Notes: generated by a model not told the origin, from the letters alone. A stretch of DNA of 64,000 nt from Tenrec ecaudatus (GCF_050624435.1 NW_027459195.1:234001-298000), one strand, 5' to 3'; positions 21,230 through 33,860 are shown, counted from the stretch's first letter. Program-made: numbers and translations.

Positions 21230-21955
21230 GGGAGTGCTTTATTGGGCTGGGGGGCTGGGGATTATAGTTGTGAAGGACACCAAGAACAATTGTCATTACC
21301 TAGACTGTAAAGACTATGTTCGACATCCATGCTGGTGAGTAGCAGCTGGATTTCAGAAGCTCACAAGTGGCCATCTAGGTGGCAAGTATTGTCACCCTCA
21401 CTCTGGAGGAAAGAGTGGTGAGTGGACCACATGAACATTAGACTTCATGACTCTGAGCACAGAATAACTAGATGATCTCCAACTATCAATTCCAACTTCT
21501 TTGAAAGGGATCACATCCAAAGGTCCTAGATAGTGAAGCAAAATTCACAGTCATAAAAGAGACCAGGCTTATTGGCTGGATAGGGACTAACAGAACCTCT
21601 GAAACGATGGTCCTTATTCACTAAGTTTGAAAATGAACTCCTACCTGTGGTTCAATATTCAGCCAAATAATAGATTGGTCTATAATGGGAGCAATTACAC
21701 AAGTGAGGCACGCAAACCTGAAAACAGCAAACCATTTGATCTCAAAAGGGCAGTATTAATCCAAGGCCCAAGTTCAGAAGGGTAGGAAGAGAGGAGGAAG
21801 GGAAACAGAAGACATAAGTAGGGAGTGGAACAAGTCATATTATATTGTGGAGATTGCAATAAGTGGCATAAAACACAATGGGTATGAATTGTTGAATAAA
21901 AAACTGATGATCTTGGTAAACCTTCACCTAATTCACAATAAAAACTTATGAGAGA
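21230..21955 (+). mobile_element. L1 3' UTR of an older afrotherian type
   Basis: Landmarks: 'gttcaatattcagccaaata', 'accatttgatctcaaaaggg', 'ggagattgcaataagtggc', then the end 'cctaattcacaataaaa'. It is different from the long-UTR L1 family elsewhere in the window. The 5' limit is uncertain. Confidence 0.55.
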
Positions 21956-21959
21956 GAAA

Positions 21960-23794
21960 AAAATCCAAGCACCTAGGCTGCATTCCAGGCCAATAAAATC
22001 GGACTCAGTGGAGATGGGACAAAGATGTCTTTTGGACAGCTCTCTGGCGATCCCAATGAGCACACAGGCTGATACCCACCATCTGGAAACTATGGGGTAG
22101 CTGCTTCTCCGGTAATGCCTCGGGGGAGCGCTTGGGTCCCTTAAAGAATGCGGGATGATGAAGGGGCAAAGGTCATCAAACCTCACCCACAGCTTTACAC
22201 TGGGGGGCTGCTCTCTGAGGAATGTGGGAAGGGTCCACTTGCATGCTGTCTCTGTGCAGCAGATCCAACAGACTCAACACCTTTCCAAAGCTGGCAAGAA
22301 AGTCCGAGAGACTAGATGTGGGCACCACGCTGTGAGTTTCCCAGAAGGCACGAGACAGATCGAGAGCAGTCACAGGAACACAGACTCCTCCGGAAATGCC
22401 GCCATGCGCAGAACATGCATCTCTAATTTCATTTCACACTGACTCAAGCATTCAGTCCTTTTTACGAAAACCCAGCTTCTCATTACAGTAACCGGTTTAA
22501 AATGACAATCTTCTGTTGAGCAAGTCTAAGAAATGACCTTCCTTTATTTTACATGGTATAAAAATTCAGTTTCCTAGGCCGATGGGCTCTAGGGACAGGT
22601 GTTTTTATGTACTAGACATGGCTTTCAAAGTTCTTCAATTGCCTAAATTAATAACGACTTTTTTCCTTTGGCTTTTCTAAGGGACACATTAATTTCAATC
22701 TTTTTCTAAGGAAGTGAATCTCTAGCTATCTCATTTGGATAACTTTCTGCCTTCAGAGTAGAATTTGAAATAATCTGCAAGGTTACCCCTTCCCCACCCT
22801 GCCCCAGCAGCCCAGCCTCTTTCTTCCTTCCAGCCTCCAGCCACCGGGGTTTGGTTGGGAAAGGAGATGCAGAAGGGAGTCTCTGGATTTTTCTATCAAA
22901 AGGTTGGCCACAACCCCCAGTAGACCAAATGTAATTCATTATGGTGGGTTTTGGTTTTACTACATTAAGAGTTATCCTTAGGGAAATTACAAACAAACAG
23001 AAATAGGAAGACTTTATATTTTATTAACGGATGTACTGCTCAGTCTCATTATATTTTAAAAGACAAAGTATAAAAAAAAAATCTGGCTCCATTTAAAATG
23101 TCCTGACTAGCAGAACTTAAAATACACAAATCTTAACATGAAAGTCTAGATGAATAAATAAAATAAACAACGAAACAGCTTTCTCAGGAAAAGCCATAAT
23201 AAAGAGCTCGACTATTTTTTGAGCTGTTTAAGATGCTCGTGTTAAAGGGAAAAGAGTATCATTGTTGACTTTGAAATGTAGAACCATTTGCTTAATTCAG
23301 TGATGCTAAAATGGGCAGTTTGGCTGAAGAAAGAAATTGGCTTGTAGCATTTGATGAGCAATTTCTTCTTTTGAATATAGAAATGACCAGGGATGTGGAC
23401 ACGCTTTTTATTCTTTTGAGGACCCTCTAACCAAGAAATCTTTTAAATGATCATTACACAGTGAATGCCTGGAGGCTCTGGAAACTATTTATTTTGACAT
23501 TATTATAAGCTCAAAATGATTCACCAATGCAAAAGAAGAAGAGAAAAAGCAATTACATACTAAGCTGTAAACACTGGAAGCTTTTCTGTGCTGAAAATAA
23601 TTGGACAGAGTTTTTTCTTTTTTTAAGTAATAGTGTCCAAAGAGATTCAATGATCTTATTGCTTATGGATTTGGAGCTTAACTATATTCCTTATTTTAAA
23701 TTTGATATTAGAATAGCAAGATTATAGACCTTGATACAATGTGACTTGGAGAAGTATCGTTTCATTAAATTATCAAGTTAAGGCTCAAGGAGCC
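21960..23794. other. No recognised feature
   Basis: About 1.8 kb of apparently unique DNA, AT-rich from 22440. No gene or repeat is recognisable; a pyrimidine-rich patch lies at 22780-22830. Confidence 0.4.
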
Positions 23795-24195
23795 TGGTGG
23801 AATGTGTGTGACCATGAGGCCAGCCAGTTGGAATCCGCTATGGCTCACAGAGAAAGATGCGGTTCTCAGCTCCTGTAAAGATTTAGAACTTCGGGAACCC
23901 ACAGGCATAGTTCTACGTTGTCCTTTCAGGGGTCCTCAAACTTTTTAAACAGGAGGCCAGTTCATTGTCCCTCAAACCCGCTGGAGGGCCGGACTATAGT
24001 TTAAAAATAAAACTATGCACAAATGCCTATGCGCACTGCACATACCTAATTTGAAGTAAAAAAAAGGGGGGGGGCAAAAACACCCGGCATGCTGAATAAA
24101 TGTCCTCTGAGGGCCATGTGGTCCGCAGGCCATAGTTTGAGGACCCCCTAGATTGATATAAGTCAGAATCGACTTGATAGTGTTAGGTTTCTGGG
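23795..24195 (+). repeat. AfroSINE split by a hAT element
   Basis: The head and body (23795-23926: 'caaggagcctggtgg', 'cccacaggcatagttctacg') and the tail (24150-24195: 'aagtcagaatcgacttgatag') are one AfroSINE interrupted by the hAT at 23927-24149. Confidence 0.8.
23927..24149. mobile_element. Non-autonomous hAT element, OposCharlie-like
   Basis: Inverted ends CAGGGGTCCTCAAACT and GTTTGAGGACCCC enclose about 220 bp with no coding capacity. It interrupts an AfroSINE, so it is the younger of the two. Confidence 0.8.
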
Positions 24196-24799
24196 GTGGT
24201 TGACCTCAGTTCTTGCTTAGCAACGCTGAAAGAATTCATATGGCAGAAGCACTTTTGTAAATCCAAGTGAATGTTATGAAAGAAAGTTTCAGGTATCGCA
24301 GTCCCCAAAAGTCCCCACTATCTCCGGAAAGCACGCCGGGCTGCATGGCAGGGGTGGGGAAAGTTTGCAGCTGAATATGGCGGTTTCATGGGAGGAATAC
24401 CTGAGCAGGAGTGCAGAACCAGCTGAGGAGCCACGGCAGGAACCCCCAAGGGCCTCACCCTCCACTTGCAGAGCACGTGAACAAGGGAGGGCGACAAGGA
24501 GCCCAGGCCTACTTCTATCACCTCCCAACACCACTGGAGGGCATTGGTCGATCGTACTGGTTGATTTTGGTGCACTTTTGTGAAGTCCTATTCTGTATGA
24601 CCAGGTGGACCTTCCACCTGGGTCTACATGACTTGGGTCAGAGCATGCTCAGTTCTGAATTTTGCCATAGGTATCTAATGAGTGTGCCTGATTTATTTCC
24701 AACCCCTTTGTTGTGGCCCGGACAGCTCATTTTCGTTTAGTGCTGGCATTTGGGAAGACAAGCCCTAATCTAGCAACCTGTCAATAGCAGTAAGTGAAT
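24196..24799. other. No recognised feature
   Basis: Apparently unique DNA of moderate GC content, with short frames only. Confidence 0.35.
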
Positions 24800-24990
24800 G
24801 GAATTAAAACTCAACTCATAGCCATAAATTCAATTCGGACTCATAGCGACCCGAGAGGACAGGGCAGAATTGCCCCCTGAGGATTTCTGGGGCTGGAATT
24901 CTTTACAGGAATAGAAGTCTCTTTTTTCTCCCTCCCAGTGGCTCCAAAGGACTGACCTTGCAAGGAGATGTCCAGCGGGTGCCTGCAGGC
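24800..24990 (-). repeat. AfroSINE, inverted
   Basis: 'ttcggactcatagcgacccg', 'gacagggcagaattgcccc' and 'ccagtggctccaaaggactg' are the reverse complement of the AfroSINE body. Confidence 0.7.
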
Positions 24991-25199
24991 TCCTTCATTG
25001 AAAATCTCTGCTAGTTTATGAAGCGGGAGGGAAATTTTGAGGAGGCCGTCTGCGGCAGAGTTAACTCCCCATTAAAGCCAATGAGCTTTTCCACATCTCT
25101 CAAAAAACAAACAAAAAAACCTAAAGTGACTACTTCAGATTAATATGCTGTAGGTAGAACCACCTCCCACTCAGCAAACCAAACCAATCAACCAACCAA

Positions 25200-25400
25200 C
25201 CAAACAAACAAAAACACCCCAAATCCTGTTGCCTTCAAGTCAGTTCTGACTCATGCTCACCCCTTGTGGTACAGAGTACAATTGTTGCATGAGGTTGTCT
25301 AGGCTGTACCCTTTATGAAAGCAGATGACCCCTTCCTTTTGTGGTACAGCTAGGTGGGTTTGAACTGATAACCTTTATATAAGCAGCCCTATCCAGCGAT
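25200..25400 (-). repeat. AfroSINE-like SINE, inverted
   Basis: 'gccttcaagtcagttctgac', 'tggtacagagtacaattg' and 'gtgggtttgaactgataacc' follow the inverted tRNA-related layout, diverged. Confidence 0.6.
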
Positions 25401-26569
25401 CTATGTCAACTAAAGTGTCAAAGCATGTAAAGACTGATCCACAACCCCCACTTCTCTCTTCCTCTTCTGTGATGACCTGGAATCCACCTTTTGATCTGGT
25501 GGCACCATATTTGTGAAGCAGCCCGAATCACTGACGGACGGTGTGCAGGACAAACACCCTGTAGAATTGCCCTTCCAGCGTCAGAATTTGCATGAACAAG
25601 AAATAAACTTCTAGATTTTAAGCCACTGAGGTTTCAGGGGTAGCTTCTTTCTGAAGAACAGACTAGGCTATCCTGCCTGATCATCTCTTCACAGGGTTTT
25701 TGTGGAGAGCTACCGGAGCAGCTCGATCCAGGGGAGCTGCCAAAGCAGATACCTACACTTTATCTGGGATTGTAGGTTGTAGTACCAAAGTTTTTATTTG
25801 CCCGGGAGGCACTGAGTAAATTTTTTTTCTTCTGAAAACAGGACAATATGTAAGTAAGTTTGGAGACATATGTAGCTGGAGCTGAAAGTCCTCTTACCTT
25901 GCAGTTTTCTTTGGTAGAGATAGACTTGTTCTTAATGAAACCCATGACAGTCAGTGTCACAAGTGACTTCTGAGGAGAGGCCAAACAGCTAAGTCAAGGC
26001 CAGCCTACCGTTCTCTTAAATGCTGTCTCATGCTCTCATCTGCTCTGACGTGTTTGCTCAGGGGCATGTGGCAGCCACTGGGCGGGCCTTACCATTGGCA
26101 CTGAAAATCATTGTAGGGGATATTAGAGGATTTACATCAAGAAGACCTGACTTCCTGGCCATTGCTCGGGGGCCACAGTTCCCAAGACAATCAGTGTCAA
26201 GGGCAAAACAAAATAAAACATGACGAGGCCTCTGGGGCTGGGTTGAGCTGGATATGTAACCAAAGCCCCCTTCTACCAGGATCTTCCCAAGAGGAGATTG
26301 CTCTTTTCCATAGCTAAACAATTTTGTTTAACACACGTTCTGCTGGGGAACCTTCTGGGAAGCAGAAGAAAATAAATCTGCCTTCCTTTGAATTAAGCTG
26401 GGTTGGGTCCAAGCCCTGTGTAGTGTGTATTCTTATCATAACATCTAAAGGAGTCTCATTTCACCATTCTTAGCTATTAAAAAAAAAGTTCCAGGCACAA
26501 TAATTCAATTTAAAATTATACACCAGGAGTAGTTCATATTTAATACACTTTATACAGGTATTACAGGTA
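25401..26569. other. No recognised feature
   Basis: Apparently unique DNA. Nothing supported beyond short chance frames. Confidence 0.35.
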
Positions 26570-26720
26570 CAAGGGACGTACTTGTTAACTGCCAGGTTGC
26601 TGGCTTGAACCAACCAGCTACTCCACAGGAGGTACTGTGTTTCTGTGAAGATTTTCAGCTTGGAAGCCCACTGGGAGAGCTCTCCTCTGGCTTGAGTCTG
26701 AAGGTGCTTGACAGCAGTAG
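26570..26720 (+). repeat. AfroSINE, diverged
   Basis: 'gtacttgttaactgccagg', 'ttgctggcttgaaccaacc' and 'ctactccacaggagg' follow the AfroSINE 5' part. Confidence 0.55.
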
Positions 26721-26724
26721 CCTT

Positions 26725-28096
26725 TTGTTTTTATAGAGGTATAAAGCTTTCTTTCTTTCTTTTTTTTTCTCGGTATAAAGCTTTTTAGAACAACAAAAAC
26801 AATTCCTTTTGGAAGTAAGCCAGAGATAAAACCACAAGTTACATGCTTTACTTTTTTTCTGTCCTGCTGCTGGCAGCCACCCTTTCATCGATTGTGCACA
26901 CCAGCATGCTGGTGAAGTGGTGAACTCTGCGCTCTCACTCCCCTGGCTACACACTCGGTCTCCTCACTCATCGTGTGGCTTCACCCAACGCACGGAGCCT
27001 CCTGCAGGCTCCTCACCCTGTGTGTGTAAAAGTGCGAAGGAGACAGACTTCCTCAGAGCTGTGCTTTAGAGAGAATCCTCCTCACATTCTCAGCACCGCC
27101 TTGAATAGGGCAGCACTGCACATGACATCTACTTGATGATTGTTGATGGTGTGGTGGTGTGTTTGTACGGATAAAAAAAGAGCCCTGAATGGTTATGTAA
27201 CAAGTAAGGGAATAAATAGATCTTCCTTCATCCACCTTCATCTTTCATTGTTCTATCACTCTCTGATTGCAATATTAGAGGCTAAAATGGGCAGAATTCC
27301 CACCTCTGAACAAAGTTTGTGCACATGGGTGTGCATGCTTGTGTGTCCATGTGAGTGTACCTGTACAATGTGTGTGCACGTGTGTGTGCACATGTGCACT
27401 GGAGCCTGGCAGCAGCAGGGGAGGCGCCTGTCTCTGTTCAGCAGTATCTGACGGCTGCTGCAGGTGTAATGAGAAGTGATTGTTGATCTGTTCAGGGAGC
27501 TCCTGGGGTGGACTCAGGGAAGGAGCAGCAAAGAAGACATACTCATCTCCCCCATATGTAGATGAGGTGATGGAGGTGGGCGGTAGAGGAGCAGCTCCTT
27601 AGTAATGAGATCACAGGGGAAAGGCCTTGGATGAGGTGCCAGACATCCCTGCTTTCCCAGAGAGGGTGGGGACTGGGAACGAGGCTGCATCCTGCCTAAT
27701 CAGTTACAGTTGCTCTGTCGCTCTGGGGAGGGAGGCAGATGAGGCAGGGAGCTTCCGGAATCTCTCATCTCCAGTCCTTCTAGGTGGATGTGGGAGCGTG
27801 TGAGGACGGCCACACTGGAGGGTCAGGGTTGATCGCCTTGCAGTGTGGAGCCCGGCCTGGACCTGCGTTGTGCAGGGTGACCAAGGAGCTCTGAGGGCAG
27901 GGTTCTGGGTGGGGGCTTTGTCTACTAAGACCCACAGCCGCGCCCTGTGTCGCAATGTTGGCATGCAATGTGCAAAGACTTGAGACAATGTGAAATGGAC
28001 CATCCACTTCACTTGGAAAGACAGGAGGGCTGAAAATCAGATTGGGAGATCTGATCTCGTTTGCTGCACAGTTGTGAGAGGAGATATTCCTGGCTT
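26725..28096. other. Mostly unique DNA with simple repeats
   Basis: A TTTC-rich tract lies at 26747-26770 and a GT-rich stretch of irregular 'gtgtgc' words at 27320-27405. No gene is recognised. Confidence 0.4.
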
Positions 28097-28102
28097 CTCT
28101 CA

Positions 28103-28482
28103 TGTTGGGAACCGGGCATAATCAGCCTGACAAAACCAAGGCCATATTGCCTGCCCAGCAGGGCTAAAGCCACGTCACCTCAACCTTATCTTACCCTGAC
28201 ACACACCAGATGGCCCACCCTTGTCTGCTCCAGCACCGGACATTCCAACTGCAGACTTGCGGCCGCCTGCCCTGTGTGCTCTACACCCCCGCCCTTCCTT
28301 TTTTTTTATCTCCCCTTTGAACTCCCTTGTTTGCCTCACCCTTTATAGAGAGGCTTGTGTAGCAATAAACTCAGACCTTGACAAGAATCTGCTTGGTCTC
28401 GCTCCTCTCTCTCGCCCGTTTCTCTTTCAGGCTGGGTCCTCCTTGGAACCCCTCGAATAACTGAGTCCCGCGGGTTGGGGCA
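28103..28482 (+). mobile_element. Solo LTR, probable class II (ERVK-type)
   Basis: A 380-bp element starting TGTTGGGAAC and ending GTTGGGGCA, flanked by a perfect 6-bp duplication (ctctca at 28097-28102 and 28483-28488). It contains a TATA-like 'ctttatagag' and an AATAAA at about 28365, in LTR order. A 6-bp duplication is typical of class II elements. No internal retroviral sequence remains, which fits LTR-LTR recombination. Confidence 0.8.
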
Positions 28483-28894
28483 CTCTCACACATGAAACTA
28501 TATTCCTCCTCAGGCATCAAGGAGGTGATACGAATGCTTTGATAGCCTAGTATCTGTCAGCTGGGAGGCACAACATAGTGAGAGCCCTTATTAATCACTT
28601 GGAGATTAGCTGAGGGGTGGGAGAAGCCAGGCATGAGGCTTTCCAGGGCTGCTCAGCCTGCACAGGAGTCCTTTCCTGGGTTGGACAGAGGTGCTGCCAT
28701 CTGAAAGCTCAGATAGAGCAGTTGGAAAATTAACTGACCTGGTACAAGATCTATTTACATATATCAAAAGATCCTGGGTAATAACATCTCATGTTTGTGC
28801 AGCATGCCACATTTGTCAAAGGGCTTTCTCATTTACTGTCTTACTTGGTCCTCAAACTAAGAGGCCTTTGGGCAGCTATTGCTGTTTAATTTTG

Positions 28895-29015
28895 GGCGTG
28901 GTAACAGCTTTGGGTATAGTACTGGGCTTGGAATCAGGCTGTGCAACCCACAGCAGGTCACTTAGCTGCTCTGGATTGGCTTTCTTCCTCTACGAAGGTC
29001 AGCGCTTGGACTAGA
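28895..29015 (+). repeat. MIR-like fragment
   Basis: 'ggcttggaatcaggctg' and 'aggtcacttagctgctctgg' follow the MIR core order; diverged. Confidence 0.5.
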
Positions 29016-29339
29016 CCATTTTCCCAGTGGCAGCTCTGCTGACATTTTGGCCAACATCGTTCTTGTGGGGCTGTGTTGTTCCCTGCACCAGGATGGCAGT
29101 GGGACTCCCTTCTTCAGAATGTCTCCAGGCATGGCCAAATGTCCCCAGCAGAGCATGCTGCTGGGCTGGCGCACGGCAGGATGATGCACTCAATGAGTTG
29201 GATTTTAAGTTTTCAGGTACTTTACATGTCTGCACAGGGAGACTACATCAACAATTACCCAGCAGTCAATGGGTCATCACTGACCCTCTCTATAATTCCA
29301 ACTGAGATCATGAAGCACCGACTGAGTTTCTGAGCTTAG

Positions 29340-29490
29340 CACCCTGCATGGCACAAGTTGTTTAGCACTCAGCTACAAACTAAAAGGTTGGCAGTTCAAA
29401 CCTATCCAGAGGCCTCTTAAACAAAATCCTGGTGGTCTGCTTCAGAAGAGTTGGAGCCATGAACACCCCATGGAGTGAAGAGATATAAAC
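29340..29490 (+). repeat. AfroSINE
   Basis: 'ttgtttagcactcagctac', 'aaaaggttggcagttcaaacc' and 'tatccagaggcctct' are the AfroSINE 5' part with the B-box region retained. Confidence 0.65.
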
Positions 29491-29859
29491 ATGAATGTGG
29501 ATGTGACTCTAGGTATAGCTACAACCGGGAACCATGGAATCAACTACATCATGGAATCAACTTCAACTCCTGGCCTCCTTGTGTGTCCAAGAAGAACTGT
29601 GCTCCCCAGGGTCTGGAAAGGCTGCTTGGTCTGAAGTAGATTTGCAGGCCCTTCTTTCTAGGTGCCGCTGGGTGGCCTCAACCTTCCAAGCATGCTATTA
29701 AAAGCCAATCCGTCACCTGTGTGCATCACTGAAGACACACAGACACAGGGAGCAATGCCCTGGCTGGGGCACTGGAACAGCGCTGGCATGCAGTGAGTGC
29801 TGCCCAGTTAGCGAACAGGTCTTCCCTTGGTACTTTCTCAGGTCTGTGTGAAGCTTTCT

Positions 29860-29950
29860 AAGCATCCAGAGTTCTCAGCCTGATTCTACTGCCAACTTGC
29901 AGTGTGGCTTCGAGCTAGTCTCTTGCCCTCTCTGGGCTTGATAACAAAAG
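29860..29950 (+). repeat. MIR-like fragment
   Basis: 'gattctactgccaacttgc', 'agtgtggcttcgagc' and 'cttgccctctctgggc' match the MIR core; diverged. Confidence 0.5.
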
Positions 29951-30689
29951 CAGGGCAGGCCAGCCACAAATATCGTGTGGCTAGCAGGGGAAAGCAGTTG
30001 AGGACACAATTGCAGATGGAGTTCATCCTTTGGACTCATCGCCCCTCCTCCCTAACACCCCCCCCCCCACTACACACACACACCTTTTCAACTGCACCAG
30101 ATGGGTTTTAACTTTCCGGCACCAGAAAAGCAGACCTTGAGTTTTTTCCTTTATGGAATGTAGGCCATCCCTGCTTATGTGTCACATTCAGTCCTCGTTC
30201 TTCTCCCTACTCTTGTCCCTCCTCCAGTCATCAACAAGTGACTGCAGGGCGGTTTCCCAGCAGGGCTGTGCTCAAAGATTCATAATGCTGGGTTTTCCTT
30301 TAGTTCTCCACAGTCTTGGGCTTGGAACAATCCAGGCATTTCCTTATCAAATGCTCATTTTAGGGGGGAAGGACGGGGGCACTGGAAACACCACATGGGG
30401 CTCAATCCTTTTCTGCACGTGTGTGAGGGGTTTCCAGGAGTTCGAATTTCAACTTAAGTGATTTATTTTTTGTTGTTTAATCGCGTGCCTGTCATCTGCT
30501 GGACATTTCTTCTACAGTGTTTTGTTGTTGTTAACCCCATTTCTAAGATCAGAGATAGAAGGGTCAGGCACAATAGGCAGTTAAATTGACTCAATATGGG
30601 GTGTGAATCTGCTTCTGTCTGGTTCCTCATAGCCCTCAGTCATTTTAATGCAGGTGTTGTGAAGGGTGTGGGTTCAGCAGCCACACACT

Positions 30690-30830
30690 GCCTCATCTCG
30701 CCTCCTCGTTGATAGGCTGTGTACCCTTATGTGAGTTGTTTAATCTCCTACCAAGCTTGTGAGAGCACTACTTTTATTAGCTTCATTTTACCGAGACTGT
30801 GAGAGGTCAGAGGAGCGAAGGCTTACATAT
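30690..30830 (+). repeat. MIR-like fragment
   Basis: 'taggctgtgtacccttatgt', 'gagttgtttaatctcct' and 'ttcattttaccgagact' follow the MIR core in order; diverged. Confidence 0.5.
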
Positions 30831-30984
30831 TGCCAGGCATATAATATGCTAATGATAGTCAAGATATATAACTAAGCATTTCTCTGTTCTTGGTTCTGTC
30901 AGTACCTGGTGTGGCCACAAAGGAGAAACCTGGTTTCCTGCTATTTTGAGCATCTAGTGTGAATGGCAGGAGATAAGTCACAAG

Positions 30985-31018
30985 CTAATGAACCCTTGTG
31001 GTGTAGTGGTTAAGCACC
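30985..31018 (+). repeat. AfroSINE head, truncated
   Basis: 'acccttgtggtgtagtgg' and 'ttaagcaccctgggc' are the tRNA-derived head only. An L1 3' UTR fragment follows directly. Confidence 0.6.
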
Positions 31019-31019
31019 C

Positions 31020-31215
31020 TGGGCCCGGCTATCAAAAGATATAGTGTCCAGGGTCTTAAAGACTGGAAGATAAACAAGGGGCCATCTAACTAAGAAACAA
31101 CAAAGCCCACATGGAAGAAGCCACCAGCCTATCTCGACATGATCGCTGAAGACAAAGCGGGTGCATAAGCAAATGCGGGCATGTTTTCCTGATGTGCACT
31201 CACCCTTTACATAAA
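31020..31215 (+). mobile_element. L1 3' UTR internal fragment
   Basis: 'ggctatcaaaagatatag', 'gggtcttaaagactgg', 'ccatctaactaagaaac' and 'aagcccacatggaagaag' match 41560-41660 of the long L1. After about 31115 the order is rearranged relative to the long copy ('atgatcgctgaagacaaagc' follows here but precedes there), so this piece may be internally shuffled. Confidence 0.7.
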
Positions 31216-31399
31216 ACTCTCTCTTATACATACGCGTTTCTGTGGATTTGTTTCGCTAAGGCACCCAGACTAACATAAGCAGCATGGAACGCATTTAAGA
31301 AGCCTAGACAAGGGCAGGGCAGGATATTTGGAGGGACTGGATCCAGAATTAGAGAGGAAGGGGTCCTGGAGGTGAAACGGGCTGCTAGCTCCCTGTCCC

Positions 31400-31500
31400 A
31401 AGGGGGACAATGAGACTGCTGGCTCCCATGAAGATTTACAGTCTTGAAAACTCCATATAGGGTCACTGTGGTTGGAATCCACTGGACGGCAGTGGCCTTT
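31400..31500 (+). repeat. AfroSINE 3' part
   Basis: 'catgaagatttacagtcttg', 'aaaactccatatagggtcac' and 'tggaatccactggacggcag' match the AfroSINE 3' half. Confidence 0.65.
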
Positions 31501-32274
31501 TGGGATTGAAGGTGGAAGCCACCAAAGAGCCTGCGGGGAGTGTGTGAACTTCTGGAATACAGCGAACAACCTCTGCACATCTGCTTTTCGTGCTGCCCAA
31601 GTCATGCATTGACATTTGTCCAAAAGTGAACCATCACAGCTGCTCTCTCAGGAAGCTGGGGGCTGAGCCCGCTGGTTCCACTCTGTCAGCATTTCTGGTC
31701 CGGGTACCTGCCCTCTGCCCCGGCACAGGCAATGGGCTTTTGGAAGCAGTGCTCCCTGGGTAGTGGGTGTGATTTGGCTCCTCTGGCCTAACATGATGAA
31801 TGCTGAGAGGGGGTGGATACTAGGGGGTTAAGCTCCCTGACCTTTCCCTAGCCCAGGGGAAAACTTACTATTTAAAGTAAGTTTTAGACAGAATCTTTAG
31901 AAAGATAAATTGTTTACTTAATGTACACAATTACTCCCCAACACATCTGTTTTGTGTCTGCTCAACTCAACCTCATAGGCTATGGATGACCTTGAGCAAG
32001 TTTTTAAAGTCACAATGGGTTTCTACCAGGATTGAGAGTTCAGCTCTCTCAACTCTCCAACTGGTTATTAGCACCATAGTCTCATTTCTATTTATGGATT
32101 TACTTTGTTTGAGGGAAAAAAGACTCCCAATTCAACTTTATTTTATTAGGAACTCCTTTGCTATGTTTTACACAAGAAAAAGGCACAAACCGCTGTTCTG
32201 GATGAAGGAGAGCATCCGCATGAGGCCCCAATGGTGTCGGAAGGACCCACAGCCACAGTTACTTAAATAAAATG

Positions 32275-32455
32275 ACACTCATTCTGTCCTGCTGACTCTG
32301 ACTCATAGTGACTCTGTGTAGGGATCCTGAAGTTGCTACCTTTACAGGAAGCAATAACCTCATCTTTCTCCTGTGGAATGACTAGTGGCTTCGAACCAGC
32401 GATCTTGCTGTTAATAGTCCAACACTATCCAGCATCACCACCTGAGCTCCTGAAA
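32275..32455 (-). repeat. AfroSINE, inverted
   Basis: 'ctgactctgactcatagtg', 'gtggcttcgaaccagcg' and 'aacactatccagcatcacca' are the reverse complement of an AfroSINE. Confidence 0.65.
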
Positions 32456-32459
32456 GCTT

Positions 32460-33384
32460 AAATGAGACATGGAAAACAAACACCTTTGTCACAAAACTGT
32501 CCCTGAAGACGGATCAATTCATGGAGTTGCGGGAGGGCCTGTGAGAGCATGAGCGGGACCTTCATTGGGATGTGCACACGACCGTATATCGCTGAGTCTG
32601 GCCCGGGGAGTGGACGCAAGCTTTCCACTGCCGGTCAGCAGTAGGAAAGAACTCAATGGTGGCTGAATGTGTGGCCCCTCAAAATGGATTTAGGGTCTCC
32701 ACATAGACTCTCACTGTGAGCCACAGCCTATTGCTCAAAATTTAAGCTTAAATATGACTTAAATGCCTAACATTCTGTTTCCTTAAACTAGAGTACTGCC
32801 AGGATCAACTAGAGGCCTGGATGACCTATCAGGTCTGAACAACGATCTCAAATCACTTCACATGATCCATTCCACCAGTCATGTCACCAGTCACACCTCC
32901 TCACTTACCCATTCCAGAGACTGTGCCTGTATAACCTATCGACTAACACATTCCCACATGTTGTGATTATGAAACCAACCATCATGCTGGAATAAGGACC
33001 AATCACGATGTAAGGGGCAGGGTCAATGGGAAAGCAAGATAGGGGCTGAGGGGAGCCAAGAGGGTCCCGTCACTCAATCCCTAAACCTGATCTAATGTCA
33101 CTAGACTGGGGTCTTCCTCACATCTCAAGGGCACCCGATTCATGATTGAAATGAATTGTGCTTATTCAATCTTTGTTCTGCTTACCGTCCTGCTATGCTG
33201 CCTCCTCTTCTTGCTTTATGTGTGTGGCTCCCTCTGTTGTGGTGACAAATGGCTTGAGAGGGATTTGACATAGGGAGAAAGCCCACCCACATCAACTGTC
33301 ACCAGAAGCAGACACTAAGTTCATTTCTCTCACCTCACAGAACTATGCACATCAGACACTGGTAGAGCTGCCCGGAAGGGGAAC
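32460..33384. other. No recognised feature
   Basis: Apparently unique or very old DNA; no gene, LTR pair or SINE can be supported. Confidence 0.35.
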
Positions 33385-33392
33385 CCTTAGTG

Positions 33393-33568
33393 CAGTGGTT
33401 CTCACCCTGTGGGTTGCGACCCCTTTGGGAGTCATATGACCCTTTCACAGGGCTCGTCCAATTCATAACTGTAGCAAAATTACAGTGATGAAGTAGCAAG
33501 AAAATCATTTAATGGTCAGGGGGTCACCACAACAAGAGGACCTGTATTAGGAAGGTTGAGAACCACTG
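33393..33568. mobile_element. SPIN-type hAT element (non-autonomous)
   Basis: Inverted ends CAGTGGTTCTCA and TGAGAACCACTG, with the internal signature 'gggttgcgacccctttggg' and 'cataactgtagcaaaattac'. Flanking 8-mers are ccttagtg and cctgagtg (7 of 8 match), the hAT target-duplication size. SPIN elements entered tenrec and a few other vertebrates horizontally (established knowledge). Confidence 0.9.
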
Positions 33569-33734
33569 CCTGAGTGTGCTTAGGACTTTGCTGCCCTCAG
33601 GGTCACCAGACATTCCTGAAGGCAGAGTCACTGCAGGAAGCCCTTCTGGGAAATGCCCTGAAGCCAGGTCTCAACCAACTCCATCCACCCTCACCCTCCT
33701 AGATCCTAATCATAGGCTGCATGGAAATGCTCCC

Positions 33735-33860
33735 TGCCACTTCAAAGACTGTAAGTCCATGGGAGCAGAAAGCCTTCTCTTTCTCCCTTGGAGTGGTGGC
33801 TGGTGAGTTCAAACTGCTCACCTTCTGGGTAACATAACCCACAGACCAGCTCCCCCTGAG
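33735..33860 (-). repeat. AfroSINE, inverted partial
   Basis: 'gagtggtggctggtgagttc', 'aaactgctcaccttctggg' and 'taacccacagaccagc' are inverted AfroSINE body and head. Confidence 0.6.
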
